From NCBI GenBank assembly GCA_026706815.1, contig JAPOYA010000024.1, positions 62,001-126,000 on the forward strand: a stretch of DNA of 64,000 bases. Reading direction: 5' to 3'. Source of the stretch: Acidimicrobiaceae bacterium. Its GTDB lineage: Bacteria > Actinomycetota > Acidimicrobiia > Acidimicrobiales > Aldehydirespiratoraceae. This document shows positions 25,701-33,480 of this stretch, one piece after another. Both the position numbers and the translations under genes were made by a program. Every line of letters starts with the position of its first letter. Positions within the stretch are counted from its first letter, which is position 1. The notes below the pieces were generated by a model. That model did not search any database. It was not told where the DNA came from and worked only from the letters and a program-made list of their open reading frames with translations.

Positions 25701-26138
25701 ATGCGCACTACGGTTCATCTAATATCTCTGCCTGCATGCTTTTTGGGCATATTAGTTTTGGTAATGGTGTTGTTGAACGCATGTAACGCTTCGACTGAAT
25801 CAACCCTTTTAGCAGAGAACACTCCTAAGAGCGGAGTCTTGGAGCCTGCCGCGTTCCCAAATTGTCGGATGCAGGAATATGTTGAAACTTTACGAGCTGA
25901 GGGACAAGGTTACTCAACAGCTCTTGAAGCTCTCAATGAATTCCCTATCACCGATTTTCCCTACGAGATTTTCGTAATTTCAGAAAAGACAAATCGGACG
26001 GTGATTTGGGAGATGCGCGATGCTAACGACATCCGCTCTGGGGAGGTTACCGCAAGAAAGTCAAGTTGGGGGTGGGCTGTGTCTCACGGCGGGTGGTGCG
26101 TGCCGAGTCAAACAATGGAGAAGCCGAACGTCGAATAG
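25701..26138 (+). CDS. Putative lipoprotein in an AT-rich segment
   Basis: A 145-residue protein with a signal sequence (ISLPACFLGILVLVMVLLNAC) ending in a lipobox-like LNAC, so likely a secreted lipoprotein. The mature part has no family I recognise; it holds two further cysteines (NCRMQEY and GGWCVPS) that may form a disulfide. Base and codon use are clearly more AT-rich than the neighbours (TTA, ATA and AAA-type codons), which suggests recent transfer. ATG 25701 is chosen because the signal peptide starts there; the frame is open far upstream. Confidence 0.6.
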   Translation: MRTTVHLISLPACFLGILVLVMVLLNACNASTESTLLAENTPKSGVLEPAAFPNCRMQEYVETLRAEGQGYSTALEALNEFPITDFPYEIFVISEKTNRTVIWEMRDANDIRSGEVTARKSSWGWAVSHGGWCVPSQTMEKPNVE

Positions 26139-26149
26139 TGCCAATCAGG

Positions 26150-27622
26150 TTAGGGATTTGAGGCTTGGCGGGCGGTGGCTGAGCCGGAGGGGTAGCCGAT
26201 CAGCATCACCACTCCGGAGACGACGAAGCAGGCCATCACCCACACGAACCCGTCGTAGATGCCGTCGTAGCTGAATCCCGCGGCCAGGGTGCTCACCACG
26301 CTGATGCCGATCGCGTATCCGACCTGTTGAAAGGTGCGGAGCGTGGCGTTGGCGCTGGCGAACTGGTCGACTCCGACCTCTGCCATCGCCGCGCTCTGAT
26401 AACCGGCGATGGTCGCCCCGACGCCGACACCGATCAGGGCCGCGGAGGGCAGGTAGACAAAGACGTAGTCCTGCTCGGAGGTGAACGTAAGCAGTATCCA
26501 GAGGTAGCCGGCGGCGGTCACCCAACAGCCGACCGACACTATCCAGCGGTGCCCGATGCGGTCGGCCATCCCTCCCAGGCGGGCCGATGTCACCGCGGCG
26601 ATCAGCGGACCCGGAGTGAGCCCGAAACCGGTTTTGAGCACGCTCATACCCCAGAGCTCTTGAAACATGAACGAGTTGAGAAAGAACCCGGCGGTGAAGG
26701 CCAGCGAATAGACCCAGAACGCCGCAGTCGACACCGAGTAGGGACGGCCCTCGAACAGCGACAGGTCAAGCAGCGGGGCCGGATGGCGAGTTGATCGCCA
26801 CACCACGAGGGGAACCACCGCTATCCCGGCCAGGATCAAACCGAGCACGCTCTGGTCGGTCCACCCGTGCTGTTCGGATCGGACGATTCCGTACATGATC
26901 AGGGCCACGCCCGCCACGCCGACGGGAACCCCGATCAGGTCCAGCGGTCCCTCGGCTGATTGATCACGGGTCTCAGCGACTAGGCGTCGGGCCAGCACCG
27001 CGACGATCAGCCCCAGCGGAACGTTGACAAGGAAGATCCCGCGCCAGCGACGTGAGCTCTTGGCGCTACCTCGACGAGGGAGCGCAGCCAGCGGAACGTT
27101 GACAAGGAAGATCCCGCGCCAGCTCCATGTGCTGATCAGCACTGCGCCGACCGAGGGGCCGAAGGCTGCGCCCAGCGCACCGGCGGCGCCCCAGATGCCG
27201 ATCGCCACGCCTCGTCGAGACAGCGGGAACTGCGGGAGGACCATCGCCAGCGAAGCGGGCATGAGGAACGCGCCGCCTGTCGCCTGCACGACTCGGGCAA
27301 CGATCAGGGTCAAGGGGCTGTTGGCTATTCCGCACAGCAACGAGCCCAGCAGGAACAGGTACAGCCCGGCGGTGAAGGTTGCCCTTCGACCACGGCGGTC
27401 CGCGGTCCGGCCTGCCAGCAGCAGCAGCGAGGCTAGGGCGATGTTGTAGCCGGAGATCACCCAGGGCAACTGCGCCGACGTCGCTTTGAGGTCGCGTGCT
27501 ATCGACGGCAGGGCGACGTTGACGACCGACACGTCGAGCACCACTAGGAACGCTGCCGCGGTGACTACGATCAACGCCAACCAGCTCTCCCGGGTGATCT
27601 CTTCGGGAGCGGCAGCGGGCAT
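26150..27622 (-). CDS. MFS drug-type exporter (DHA2/EmrB-like) with internal duplication
   Basis: A 490-residue, about 14-helix major facilitator of the DHA2 group. It shows VVLDVSVVNVALPSIARDL, the loop GRTADRRGRRATF and the antiporter motif region GAAFGPSVGAVLISTWSWRG. After helix 5 the segment WRGIFLVNVPL occurs twice, 25 residues apart, because of a 36-bp perfect repeat; the 13-residue insert between them is basic. Whether the transporter still works is uncertain. Substrate unknown. Confidence 0.85.
   Translation of the reverse strand: MPAAAPEEITRESWLALIVVTAAAFLVVLDVSVVNVALPSIARDLKATSAQLPWVISGYNIALASLLLLAGRTADRRGRRATFTAGLYLFLLGSLLCGIANSPLTLIVARVVQATGGAFLMPASLAMVLPQFPLSRRGVAIGIWGAAGALGAAFGPSVGAVLISTWSWRGIFLVNVPLAALPRRGSAKSSRRWRGIFLVNVPLGLIVAVLARRLVAETRDQSAEGPLDLIGVPVGVAGVALIMYGIVRSEQHGWTDQSVLGLILAGIAVVPLVVWRSTRHPAPLLDLSLFEGRPYSVSTAAFWVYSLAFTAGFFLNSFMFQELWGMSVLKTGFGLTPGPLIAAVTSARLGGMADRIGHRWIVSVGCWVTAAGYLWILLTFTSEQDYVFVYLPSAALIGVGVGATIAGYQSAAMAEVGVDQFASANATLRTFQQVGYAIGISVVSTLAAGFSYDGIYDGFVWVMACFVVSGVVMLIGYPSGSATARQASNP
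27013..27123. repeat. 36-bp perfect direct repeat with hairpin-bearing spacer inside the MFS gene
   Basis: The 36 bases at 27013-27048 recur exactly at 27088-27123. The 39-bp spacer contains a 10-bp stem with one mismatch (GCGCTACCTC at 27063-27072 against GAGGGAGCGC at 27076-27085). Period 75 bp, so frame is kept. Confidence 0.85.
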
Positions 27623-27726
27623 CAACCGCCGACGGTAGTTCAGAACTGCGATTACTCCACGCCGCGCCCCGAACTTGTGTGCCGTCTTGTGTGCCTCTGT
27701 GGTTCAACAGCGCTAGACACAAGCCC

Positions 27727-28422
27727 GTGACACCCGCCCTTGACCGCGATCAGCGTCGCTTCGCGCGTAGAGCTGTCTTCTTGCGATTTGCGAGTCGTCT
27801 GCTGTGTCGTACCCGCCACACTTCTGACAGCCCCGTTAACGCATTCGGCCGGCCCGTCGTGGTGGTCGCGAACCACAGGAGCTTCTTCGATGTGCCGGTG
27901 GGTTTCGCTCTGCTCGAAAGCCTCTCGCTGCGAGCCCGGATCTTGGTGCGCGCCAAGTACTTCGACATCCCGTTCATGGGATGGTTCCTCAGATCGGCCG
28001 GGTGCATCAGCGCCGGCAGCGGGTGGAGGGCAACGATCGACACCGCTGTCGAGACGCTCGGTGCCGGTCGCCCGGTTGCGGTGATGCTCGAGGGACGGAT
28101 CGTGCCGCCCGAGAAACGCGACGAATCGGGCCTCGGCAAGGTTCGCAGGGGGTTTCTGGAGATCGCCAGAGCAGCCGACGCTGTCGTGCTGCCTGTCGCC
28201 ATAGTCGGTTCGGATGCCGTATGGCCGGCCAACAGGCGGTTCCCCCGGCTTCCCTGGCGCGGCCGACCGTTGGTGCAGATCCATGTCGGTGAGGCCATTG
28301 TCATTGACGACCTCACCAACCGCGAGGCCCTTGAAGCCGTCCGTTCGGTTGTCGCCTCCCATATAGACCGTATGACCGAGGCCCCGCAAACGGGTGACGG
28401 GTTTCCGAGCGCGAACATCTGA
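27727..28422 (+). CDS. PlsC-type 1-acylglycerol-3-phosphate O-acyltransferase family protein
   Basis: Phospholipid acyltransferase family with the catalytic NHRSFFD (HX4D) block, the acceptor-binding segment around VMLEGRIVPPEKRDESGLGKVRRG (broken here as EGR for the usual EGT) and the LPVAIVGSDAVWP strand. It is likely membrane-associated and acylates a lysophospholipid or related glycolipid. GTG 27727 is one of two possible starts (the other is GTG 27679); neither has a good ribosome site. It is divergent from the MFS gene. Confidence 0.83.
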   Translation: MTPALDRDQRRFARRAVFLRFASRLLCRTRHTSDSPVNAFGRPVVVVANHRSFFDVPVGFALLESLSLRARILVRAKYFDIPFMGWFLRSAGCISAGSGWRATIDTAVETLGAGRPVAVMLEGRIVPPEKRDESGLGKVRRGFLEIARAADAVVLPVAIVGSDAVWPANRRFPRLPWRGRPLVQIHVGEAIVIDDLTNREALEAVRSVVASHIDRMTEAPQTGDGFPSANI

Positions 28423-28541
28423 TTTGCGGGGCCGTGGCCCGAGCGGCCCAGTGAACGAAGTGAAACAAGAGCGGGGAACAACGGACCGCAACTCGAAAGC
28501 TCGCCTACCCACGCGCGCGCCCGGCGTTCTACGCTGCCGCT

Positions 28542-30020
28542 ATGGACAACCAACCCAACATTCTGTTGATCGTCTCCGATGAGGAGCGACGCAACGACTG
28601 GCTGGTCGGCAAGGCCGACCTGTCGGCGCATGATCGGCTGCGAGCCGACGGGTTGACGTTCAACCGCTACTACACGCACTCCTCTCCCTGTTCGCCTTCA
28701 CGGGCGAGCCTCTACACCGGCAGTTATCTCGCCGAGCACGGGGTGGTCGACAACGTCTCGTTCCCGGCTCACACGGCTCTCGACCCGGCGATTCCGACGA
28801 TTGGCAGCCTTCTGGCCGATCACGGGTATTACAGCGCTTACCTGGGCAAATGGCATCTCTCGCACGAGCACGTCCCGGAGATGACCGCCCACGGATACCA
28901 GGATTTCCGGGGGAACGACATGCACTACACGGGGTCGGCTTGGAGCGGGCGTTTCTTCGATCCGATCATCGCCGCTGATGCGATGGAGTGGCTGCGCAAC
29001 CATGCCGACGACGACACTCCCTGGCATCTCACTGTGGCGCTGGTGAACCCGCACGACATCATGTGGTTCCCGATCGACCATCCGAGTTATCAGGCCGAGC
29101 ACCCCAGAGACGCCGAGGCGTTCGATTTCATGCGCAACCTGCGCCTTGAGGGTGTGCCGGTGGAGGCGATGTCGGAGGACTATCCGGAGCGGTTCAGCGA
29201 CCTTCCCGCCAACTTCCACGACGATCTGCATTCCAAACCGGAGATCCAGAGGGCCTGGCGCCAGGTGCGCAACCACGAACACTTCGTCGGTCAGATGGAC
29301 CTCGCCGATGAACGGGCCTGGCTACGGCAACTCGACTACTACGCGTACCTCCATGAGCAACTCGACCAGAACCTCGGCGAGCTGCTCAACACGTTGGACG
29401 AACTCGGCGTCTACGACGACACCGTCATCGCCTACACGTCCGATCACGGCGATGCCTGCGGCAGCCACGGCCTGCGCGCCAAGCTGCCCTGCGTCTATGA
29501 GGAGGTGATGGGGGTCCCGCTGGTCATCAAGGTTCCCGGGGTCACTGAGGCTGCGACGACAACCGATGCTCTGGCTACTCATGTTGACCTCGCCGCGACG
29601 CTGTGCTCACTGGGCGGGGTCGACCTCGACGAAACCCCTTCGTTGTCGGGTGTCGACTTGATGCCGGCACTCGCCGACCCGAGTGCCCGACCGCGTGACC
29701 ATGTGTTGTTCTCCCAGGACAGCGCCCAGTCTTCACTGACTCGGAACTGCCGTTACGCAGTCCGCGGCTTCTTCGACGGTGTCACCAAATACGCCCGCTA
29801 CTACGGGATCGGCGGCGGCGTCGAGCGCGACGGGACCCGTTCGCCCACACCCAAGCTCTTCGATGTCGATGCTGCTTTCGAGGACCACGATCATGAGTGG
29901 TACGACACCGTCGAGGATCCGTTGGAGTTGGTGAATCTGGCTCATGATCGCAGTCGGAGAGACCAGCTTCGAGACAACTTCGAGCGATTGTTGAAGATCG
30001 AAGCCGACGCGGGGGTGTGA
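28542..30020 (+). CDS. Sulfatase-family hydrolase (type I, formylglycine-dependent)
   Basis: A 492-residue alkaline phosphatase-fold sulfatase. The formylglycine site is intact: SSPCSPSRASLYTG, Cys50 being the residue oxidised by the maturation enzyme. NILLIVSDEERRND supplies metal ligands, with Asp-Glu where many relatives have Asp-Asp or Asp-Gln, and YTSDHGDACGSHGL the late metal site. There is no signal peptide, so it is predicted cytoplasmic. Substrate may be an arylsulfate, choline-sulfate or phosphonate-type ester; it cannot be told from sequence. Confidence 0.88.
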   Translation: MDNQPNILLIVSDEERRNDWLVGKADLSAHDRLRADGLTFNRYYTHSSPCSPSRASLYTGSYLAEHGVVDNVSFPAHTALDPAIPTIGSLLADHGYYSAYLGKWHLSHEHVPEMTAHGYQDFRGNDMHYTGSAWSGRFFDPIIAADAMEWLRNHADDDTPWHLTVALVNPHDIMWFPIDHPSYQAEHPRDAEAFDFMRNLRLEGVPVEAMSEDYPERFSDLPANFHDDLHSKPEIQRAWRQVRNHEHFVGQMDLADERAWLRQLDYYAYLHEQLDQNLGELLNTLDELGVYDDTVIAYTSDHGDACGSHGLRAKLPCVYEEVMGVPLVIKVPGVTEAATTTDALATHVDLAATLCSLGGVDLDETPSLSGVDLMPALADPSARPRDHVLFSQDSAQSSLTRNCRYAVRGFFDGVTKYARYYGIGGGVERDGTRSPTPKLFDVDAAFEDHDHEWYDTVEDPLELVNLAHDRSRRDQLRDNFERLLKIEADAGV

Positions 30021-30057
30021 GGCCGTAGCTCTCAGCGCGCCCTGTAACCTGCTTGGT

Positions 30058-30130
30058 GGGCCGCTAGCTCATCGGGTAGAGCAGGAGACTTTTAATCTCA
30101 AGGTGCCGGGTTCGAGCCCCGGGCGGCCTA
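30058..30130 (+). tRNA. tRNA-Lys (TTT anticodon)
   Basis: Acceptor GGGCCGC pairs with GCGGCCT. Anticodon loop CTTTTAA sits on a GGAGA/TCTCA stem and gives anticodon TTT. T-arm GGGTTCGAGCCC is standard, discriminator A; CCA is not encoded. It lies 37 nt after the sulfatase gene. Confidence 0.95.
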
Positions 30131-30237
30131 CGAATTGTTCATGCAGCCAAAAGCCTGTTCCTGCGACGAAAAGCAGGGCCGTGTGTGATAAGTTCCGAAC
30201 TGTCCGAATGTCCCGCCCCAAGTCGCTTGGTTGAGCC

Positions 30238-31017
30238 ATGTCACCACGTCAGATCGCAGTTATTCTCGTCGCCTTGATCTTCATCGTCGCAGCAGCCCTG
30301 CTCATAATCAGTCGGGACGATGACGGATCTGGAGACGAAGCGACAACGACGACAAGCAGTTCGGCCACGCCCACTACCGCGGCGCCGGACACCACTTCTG
30401 ACATCGGCGGCGGATCTGACGATGCTGCTGACCCGACCGAGACGACGGTCACCACGAGCACAACGACTTCGGTTCCGCTTTCAGTGCCAATCAACGCTCC
30501 GCTTGTTTGCACAACCGACATCGCAGGCGCCCAGGTGGTTGCCGATGCTGCAGACGACGCGGTCCCGCAGCTGGGCGCCAACTCGTCGATCAGCACCGTC
30601 GGGCTCGGTGTCGTCACCTTCGGGCTGACGGTGCCCGCTGCCGCTGAGGCGAGCGGGTCGGCAATGCTCGCCTGCGAACCTCTCAGCGAGTGCTACCACG
30701 TCACCCCCGCCGCGGCCCCTGGTAAGGTCAGCTTCCTGGTGCACGCATCCACGATTGAGCGGGTCGACATCGTCGACGGCCCGATCACCACGCGTTCGGG
30801 TATAGGGATCGGAACTTCCGCCGAGCATCTTGTCAATACGTTCGGAGACAAACTGGAACGGCAGGTGGTCGATGCCGACACGGTCAACTTGATCTTCGTC
30901 CCGACGGACGCCTCTGACGCTGACTTTCGAGTCGTGTTCACGGTCGAAGACGGCGTGGTGACCACCTATCGGTCGGGTCGTATGCCGATGATCCTCCAGG
31001 ACGATCCCTGCGCCTGA
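30238..31017 (+). CDS. Membrane-anchored extracytoplasmic protein, unknown
   Basis: A 259-residue protein with one N-terminal membrane helix (residues 6-24), a Thr/Ser/Asp-rich linker to about residue 80, and a folded C-terminal domain with three or four cysteines (VCTTDIAG, LACEPLSECYHV, DDPCA). GIGIGTSAEHLVNTFGDKLE resembles a segment seen in small secreted actinobacterial beta-domains, but I do not assign a family. It likely faces the cell envelope. Its stop lies in a patch of short imperfect repeats shared with the convergent gene. Confidence 0.65.
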   Translation: MSPRQIAVILVALIFIVAAALLIISRDDDGSGDEATTTTSSSATPTTAAPDTTSDIGGGSDDAADPTETTVTTSTTTSVPLSVPINAPLVCTTDIAGAQVVADAADDAVPQLGANSSISTVGLGVVTFGLTVPAAAEASGSAMLACEPLSECYHVTPAAAPGKVSFLVHASTIERVDIVDGPITTRSGIGIGTSAEHLVNTFGDKLERQVVDADTVNLIFVPTDASDADFRVVFTVEDGVVTTYRSGRMPMILQDDPCA

Positions 31018-31071
31018 TCACCGGGCCTGACTGCCGGGCCTGATCACTCCCGGACCTCGCCTGATCACTCC
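31013..31071. repeat. Imperfect short repeats over two convergent gene ends
   Basis: CCTGATCAC occurs at 31013, 31039 and 31060; the last two are extended to CCTGATCACTCC. The first holds the stop of the upstream gene, the last the stop of the convergent lipoprotein gene. Confidence 0.6.
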
Positions 31072-31574
31072 AGGATCTCATCGGGAACATTGGTTTCGTA
31101 GCTGCGGCATTCAACGACCACCGAACCGATCCCCGCGGGTGTGTATTCGCCGGTTTCGATATCGAGTTCCGTGACGAAGTCCACGTTGTCGAACCTGATG
31201 ACGTCGTGCTCGAAGGTGAAGTCGAGCAGCGCCCCCAAGCGTGGCTCGAAGAGCACTTCTTCGCCTTCGGCGCCAACTTCCAAACCTACGTAGGGCTCCC
31301 CGACGTAAGCCTGAACAAAGGCGTGGACCGGTTTGTTGTTGACGTCTCTTCCGACGCCTGCGGCGAGGATCTCCCCTGCACCACCGTCGACGCATGTGAA
31401 AACCAGGTCGTAAGCGGAAGGACCGACACGCACAAGCCCCACCGAATGCGGAATTGTCGTACCGCTTGCTGACAACTCCTCGGTGCCAGAAGTGGCACCG
31501 TCCTCGTCATCGGCATCGCCCAACAACGAGCAGCCCGCAACGAACACGGCGAACACGCAGAGCAACCGACGCAC
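31065..31574 (-). CDS. Putative lipoprotein, unknown
   Basis: A 169-residue protein with signal peptide MRRLLCVFAVFVAGC ending in a good lipobox (VAGC), then an acidic Ser/Thr-rich spacer and a beta-rich domain with a cysteine pair (VFTCVDGG and VVECRSYE). The GTG start is at 31574. It is convergent with the preceding secreted protein gene. No family recognised. Confidence 0.65.
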   Translation of the reverse strand: MRRLLCVFAVFVAGCSLLGDADDEDGATSGTEELSASGTTIPHSVGLVRVGPSAYDLVFTCVDGGAGEILAAGVGRDVNNKPVHAFVQAYVGEPYVGLEVGAEGEEVLFEPRLGALLDFTFEHDVIRFDNVDFVTELDIETGEYTPAGIGSVVVECRSYETNVPDEILE

Positions 31575-31631
31575 GTTGTGAGGCTACAGAACGCTTGGAG
31601 CCGGTGCAGACAGACGGTAAGTTCAACCGCA

Positions 31632-31811
31632 GTGTCCACCAACCCCAATACTCGCAAGCGGCGTGTGAAAACCCGGCAAGCCCGCCATATGAAGGCGGTG
31701 TCTCAGTACGAGCAAAGGCGCCGACGATTCCAGCTCTGGTTGGTGCTTGGCCTGGCTGTGTTGATGGTCTTGCCGCTCGCTGCGGGAATATTCTCTGCCT
31801 TCTTCGGTTAG
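31632..31811 (+). CDS. Small basic single-span membrane protein
   Basis: A 59-residue protein starting at GTG 31632: a strongly basic first half (TRKRRVKTRQARHMKAV, YEQRRRRFQLW) and one membrane helix LVLGLAVLMVLPLAAGIF. It lies 66 nt before the cyclophilin gene, which has a similar basic N-terminus and helix, so the two may be co-expressed. Upstream in-frame codons exist but extend into sequence antisense to the lipoprotein start. Function unknown. Confidence 0.55.
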   Translation: MSTNPNTRKRRVKTRQARHMKAVSQYEQRRRRFQLWLVLGLAVLMVLPLAAGIFSAFFG

Positions 31812-31877
31812 ACAGCCCACTTCGGTTGAGCGGCGATACGCCCGAGTTTGCGAGTCCCGCCGATAACCTGCAAGGCC

Positions 31878-32819
31878 GTGAGCACCGAGAAACGCGCCCG
31901 GCAGAAGTCCAACCGAGCAAACCGCATCGCTGCGGCACGAGCGGCCGAGGCGAGAGCCAGAACCCGTCGTCGGATGACCCGCTGGGGTTCTGGCGTCATT
32001 GTGATAGCGGCGTTGATCGGCGGTATTGCCTGGCTCGTGAACCGCGGGGATGACGACACGCAAGTCATCGCCTCGGCGGGCGAGGATTTCGACCCTGTGG
32101 CGACCACGGCCAGCATCGACCCCGAACTCATCGAACTGGAACCGATCGAGTCCGAAACCGATAGCACCACACCGTCCACGCAATCGGCTGAGATATCTGA
32201 GCCATCGGATCCGAATTGCCCAGCGCCGGACAAGAGCAGTCCCCGCACTATCGACTTCGACGGGCCGCAGCCGATGTGCATCAACCCCGACCACAACTAC
32301 ACCGCCGTGTTCGACACCTCCGAAGGCGAGATCGCCATCGACCTCGACACCGAGAACACGCCCAACACCACCAACAACTTCGTGACTCTCGCCCGCTGGG
32401 GATACTACGACGGCACCACCCTCTTCCGAACGGATCCGAGCATCGACATCATCCAGGGAGGGTCACCTCACACCAATTCAGCCAGCGACCCGGGCCCCGG
32501 TTACACCATCCCCGACGAGCCGGCCTTCAACAACGACGGCGGCATCCTCACAGGGCCCTACCGATATGCTCCAGGACAGCTGGTGATGGCCCGCAGCGCC
32601 GGCCCTGACTCCTCGAGCGCACAGTTCTTCTTCACCACCGGCGACAACACATCCCTGCTCGACGGCCAGGGCACCTACATCGTCTTCGGGCAGACCGACC
32701 AGGCGGGTCTCGGCGTGATGCAGGACATCATCGGCTTGCATCAACCCGACAACAGCGGGCTGGGCGGAGGCCCGTCCCGCACGGTCACCGTCAATTCGGT
32801 GACGATTCTGGTGAACTGA
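31878..32819 (+). CDS. Membrane-anchored cyclophilin-type peptidyl-prolyl isomerase
   Basis: A 313-residue protein: basic N-terminal 35 residues, one membrane helix (SGVIVIAALIGGIAWLVN), an acidic linker, then a cyclophilin domain. Domain marks are DTSEGEIAIDLDTENTPNTTNNFV, GTTLFRTDPSIDIIQGGSP, GQLVMARSAGPDSSSAQFFF and YIVFGQTDQAG. The canonical active-site FHR is FRT here, a change common in this secreted group. It probably assists folding outside the membrane. The end overlaps the convergent methyltransferase gene by 29 nt. Confidence 0.88.
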   Translation: MSTEKRARQKSNRANRIAAARAAEARARTRRRMTRWGSGVIVIAALIGGIAWLVNRGDDDTQVIASAGEDFDPVATTASIDPELIELEPIESETDSTTPSTQSAEISEPSDPNCPAPDKSSPRTIDFDGPQPMCINPDHNYTAVFDTSEGEIAIDLDTENTPNTTNNFVTLARWGYYDGTTLFRTDPSIDIIQGGSPHTNSASDPGPGYTIPDEPAFNNDGGILTGPYRYAPGQLVMARSAGPDSSSAQFFFTTGDNTSLLDGQGTYIVFGQTDQAGLGVMQDIIGLHQPDNSGLGGGPSRTVTVNSVTILVN

Positions 32820-33441
32820 CCGGCTCTGGTGAACTGACCGGCCGGCGCGCCTTCATCTCCACGAACGGGCGCAACGGCGCCGAGACGGTAGGAACTTCGA
32901 AGCGCTCGAGGTCTGTGATCGTCATGCCCGAGGCGCGGATCTCCGCGGGCAGGTCCCGGTCCAGATGCAGTCCGCCGGCAGCTCGACCCAAGCGCCCGCC
33001 GAACGCCAGCAGGCGTCCGGCTCGTCCGGCGCGCACGACTGGTTCCAGGAACAACAGCCGCCCTCCATGCGTCAGAAGCCCTGTCAACGTCTCCAAGAAG
33101 CGGTCGAGGTCGGCCACCAGGGGTGTGCGGATCAGGCTGACGATGGTGTCGAACGGACCGAATCCGAGTTCGCCCAGTTCGTCGGGGTCGGAATCGACTC
33201 TGGTGACGCCTCGGGGATCGTGTACGGAGGTACCGGCCCTGATGTCACCCAGACGATCCAGCATGGTGACCGAACCGACATCAGAGCCGATCTGATAGCT
33301 GTCGAGGTGGTCGGACCAGCCGCCGAGGTCGAGGACTGCGCCCTTTGCTGCGGTTGCGAGACTGTTGCGGCGTGTGCGCAACGCGGGCGCCAGTTCCATC
33401 GGCAGCGGATTCATCCAGGCAACCAGAGGGGGACTCACCAT
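32791..33441 (-). CDS. Class I SAM-dependent methyltransferase-like protein
   Basis: A 216-residue protein with a Rossmann-type methyltransferase plan: AVLDLGGWSDHLDSY for the SAM loop, VTMLDRLGDIRAG for the acidic second strand, FGPFDTIVSLI and LLTHGGRLLFLEPVVRAGRAGRL. The GxGxG motif is not canonical (LGGWS), so activity is uncertain. The C-terminus ends in a duplicated PVSSPE caused by an 18-bp tandem repeat shared with the end of the convergent cyclophilin gene. Confidence 0.7.
   Translation of the reverse strand: MVSPPLVAWMNPLPMELAPALRTRRNSLATAAKGAVLDLGGWSDHLDSYQIGSDVGSVTMLDRLGDIRAGTSVHDPRGVTRVDSDPDELGELGFGPFDTIVSLIRTPLVADLDRFLETLTGLLTHGGRLLFLEPVVRAGRAGRLLAFGGRLGRAAGGLHLDRDLPAEIRASGMTITDLERFEVPTVSAPLRPFVEMKARRPVSSPEPVSSPESSPN
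32807..32842. repeat. Perfect 18-bp tandem repeat over a convergent gene junction
   Basis: TCTGGTGAACTGACCGGC occurs at 32807-32824 and again at 32825-32842. The first copy contains the cyclophilin stop; on the other strand both copies encode the repeated PVSSPE tail of the methyltransferase. Confidence 0.9.
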
Positions 33442-33480
33442 CTGCGCAACCTAGCTCCTAGCGCGCCGTAACCTTGTTCC

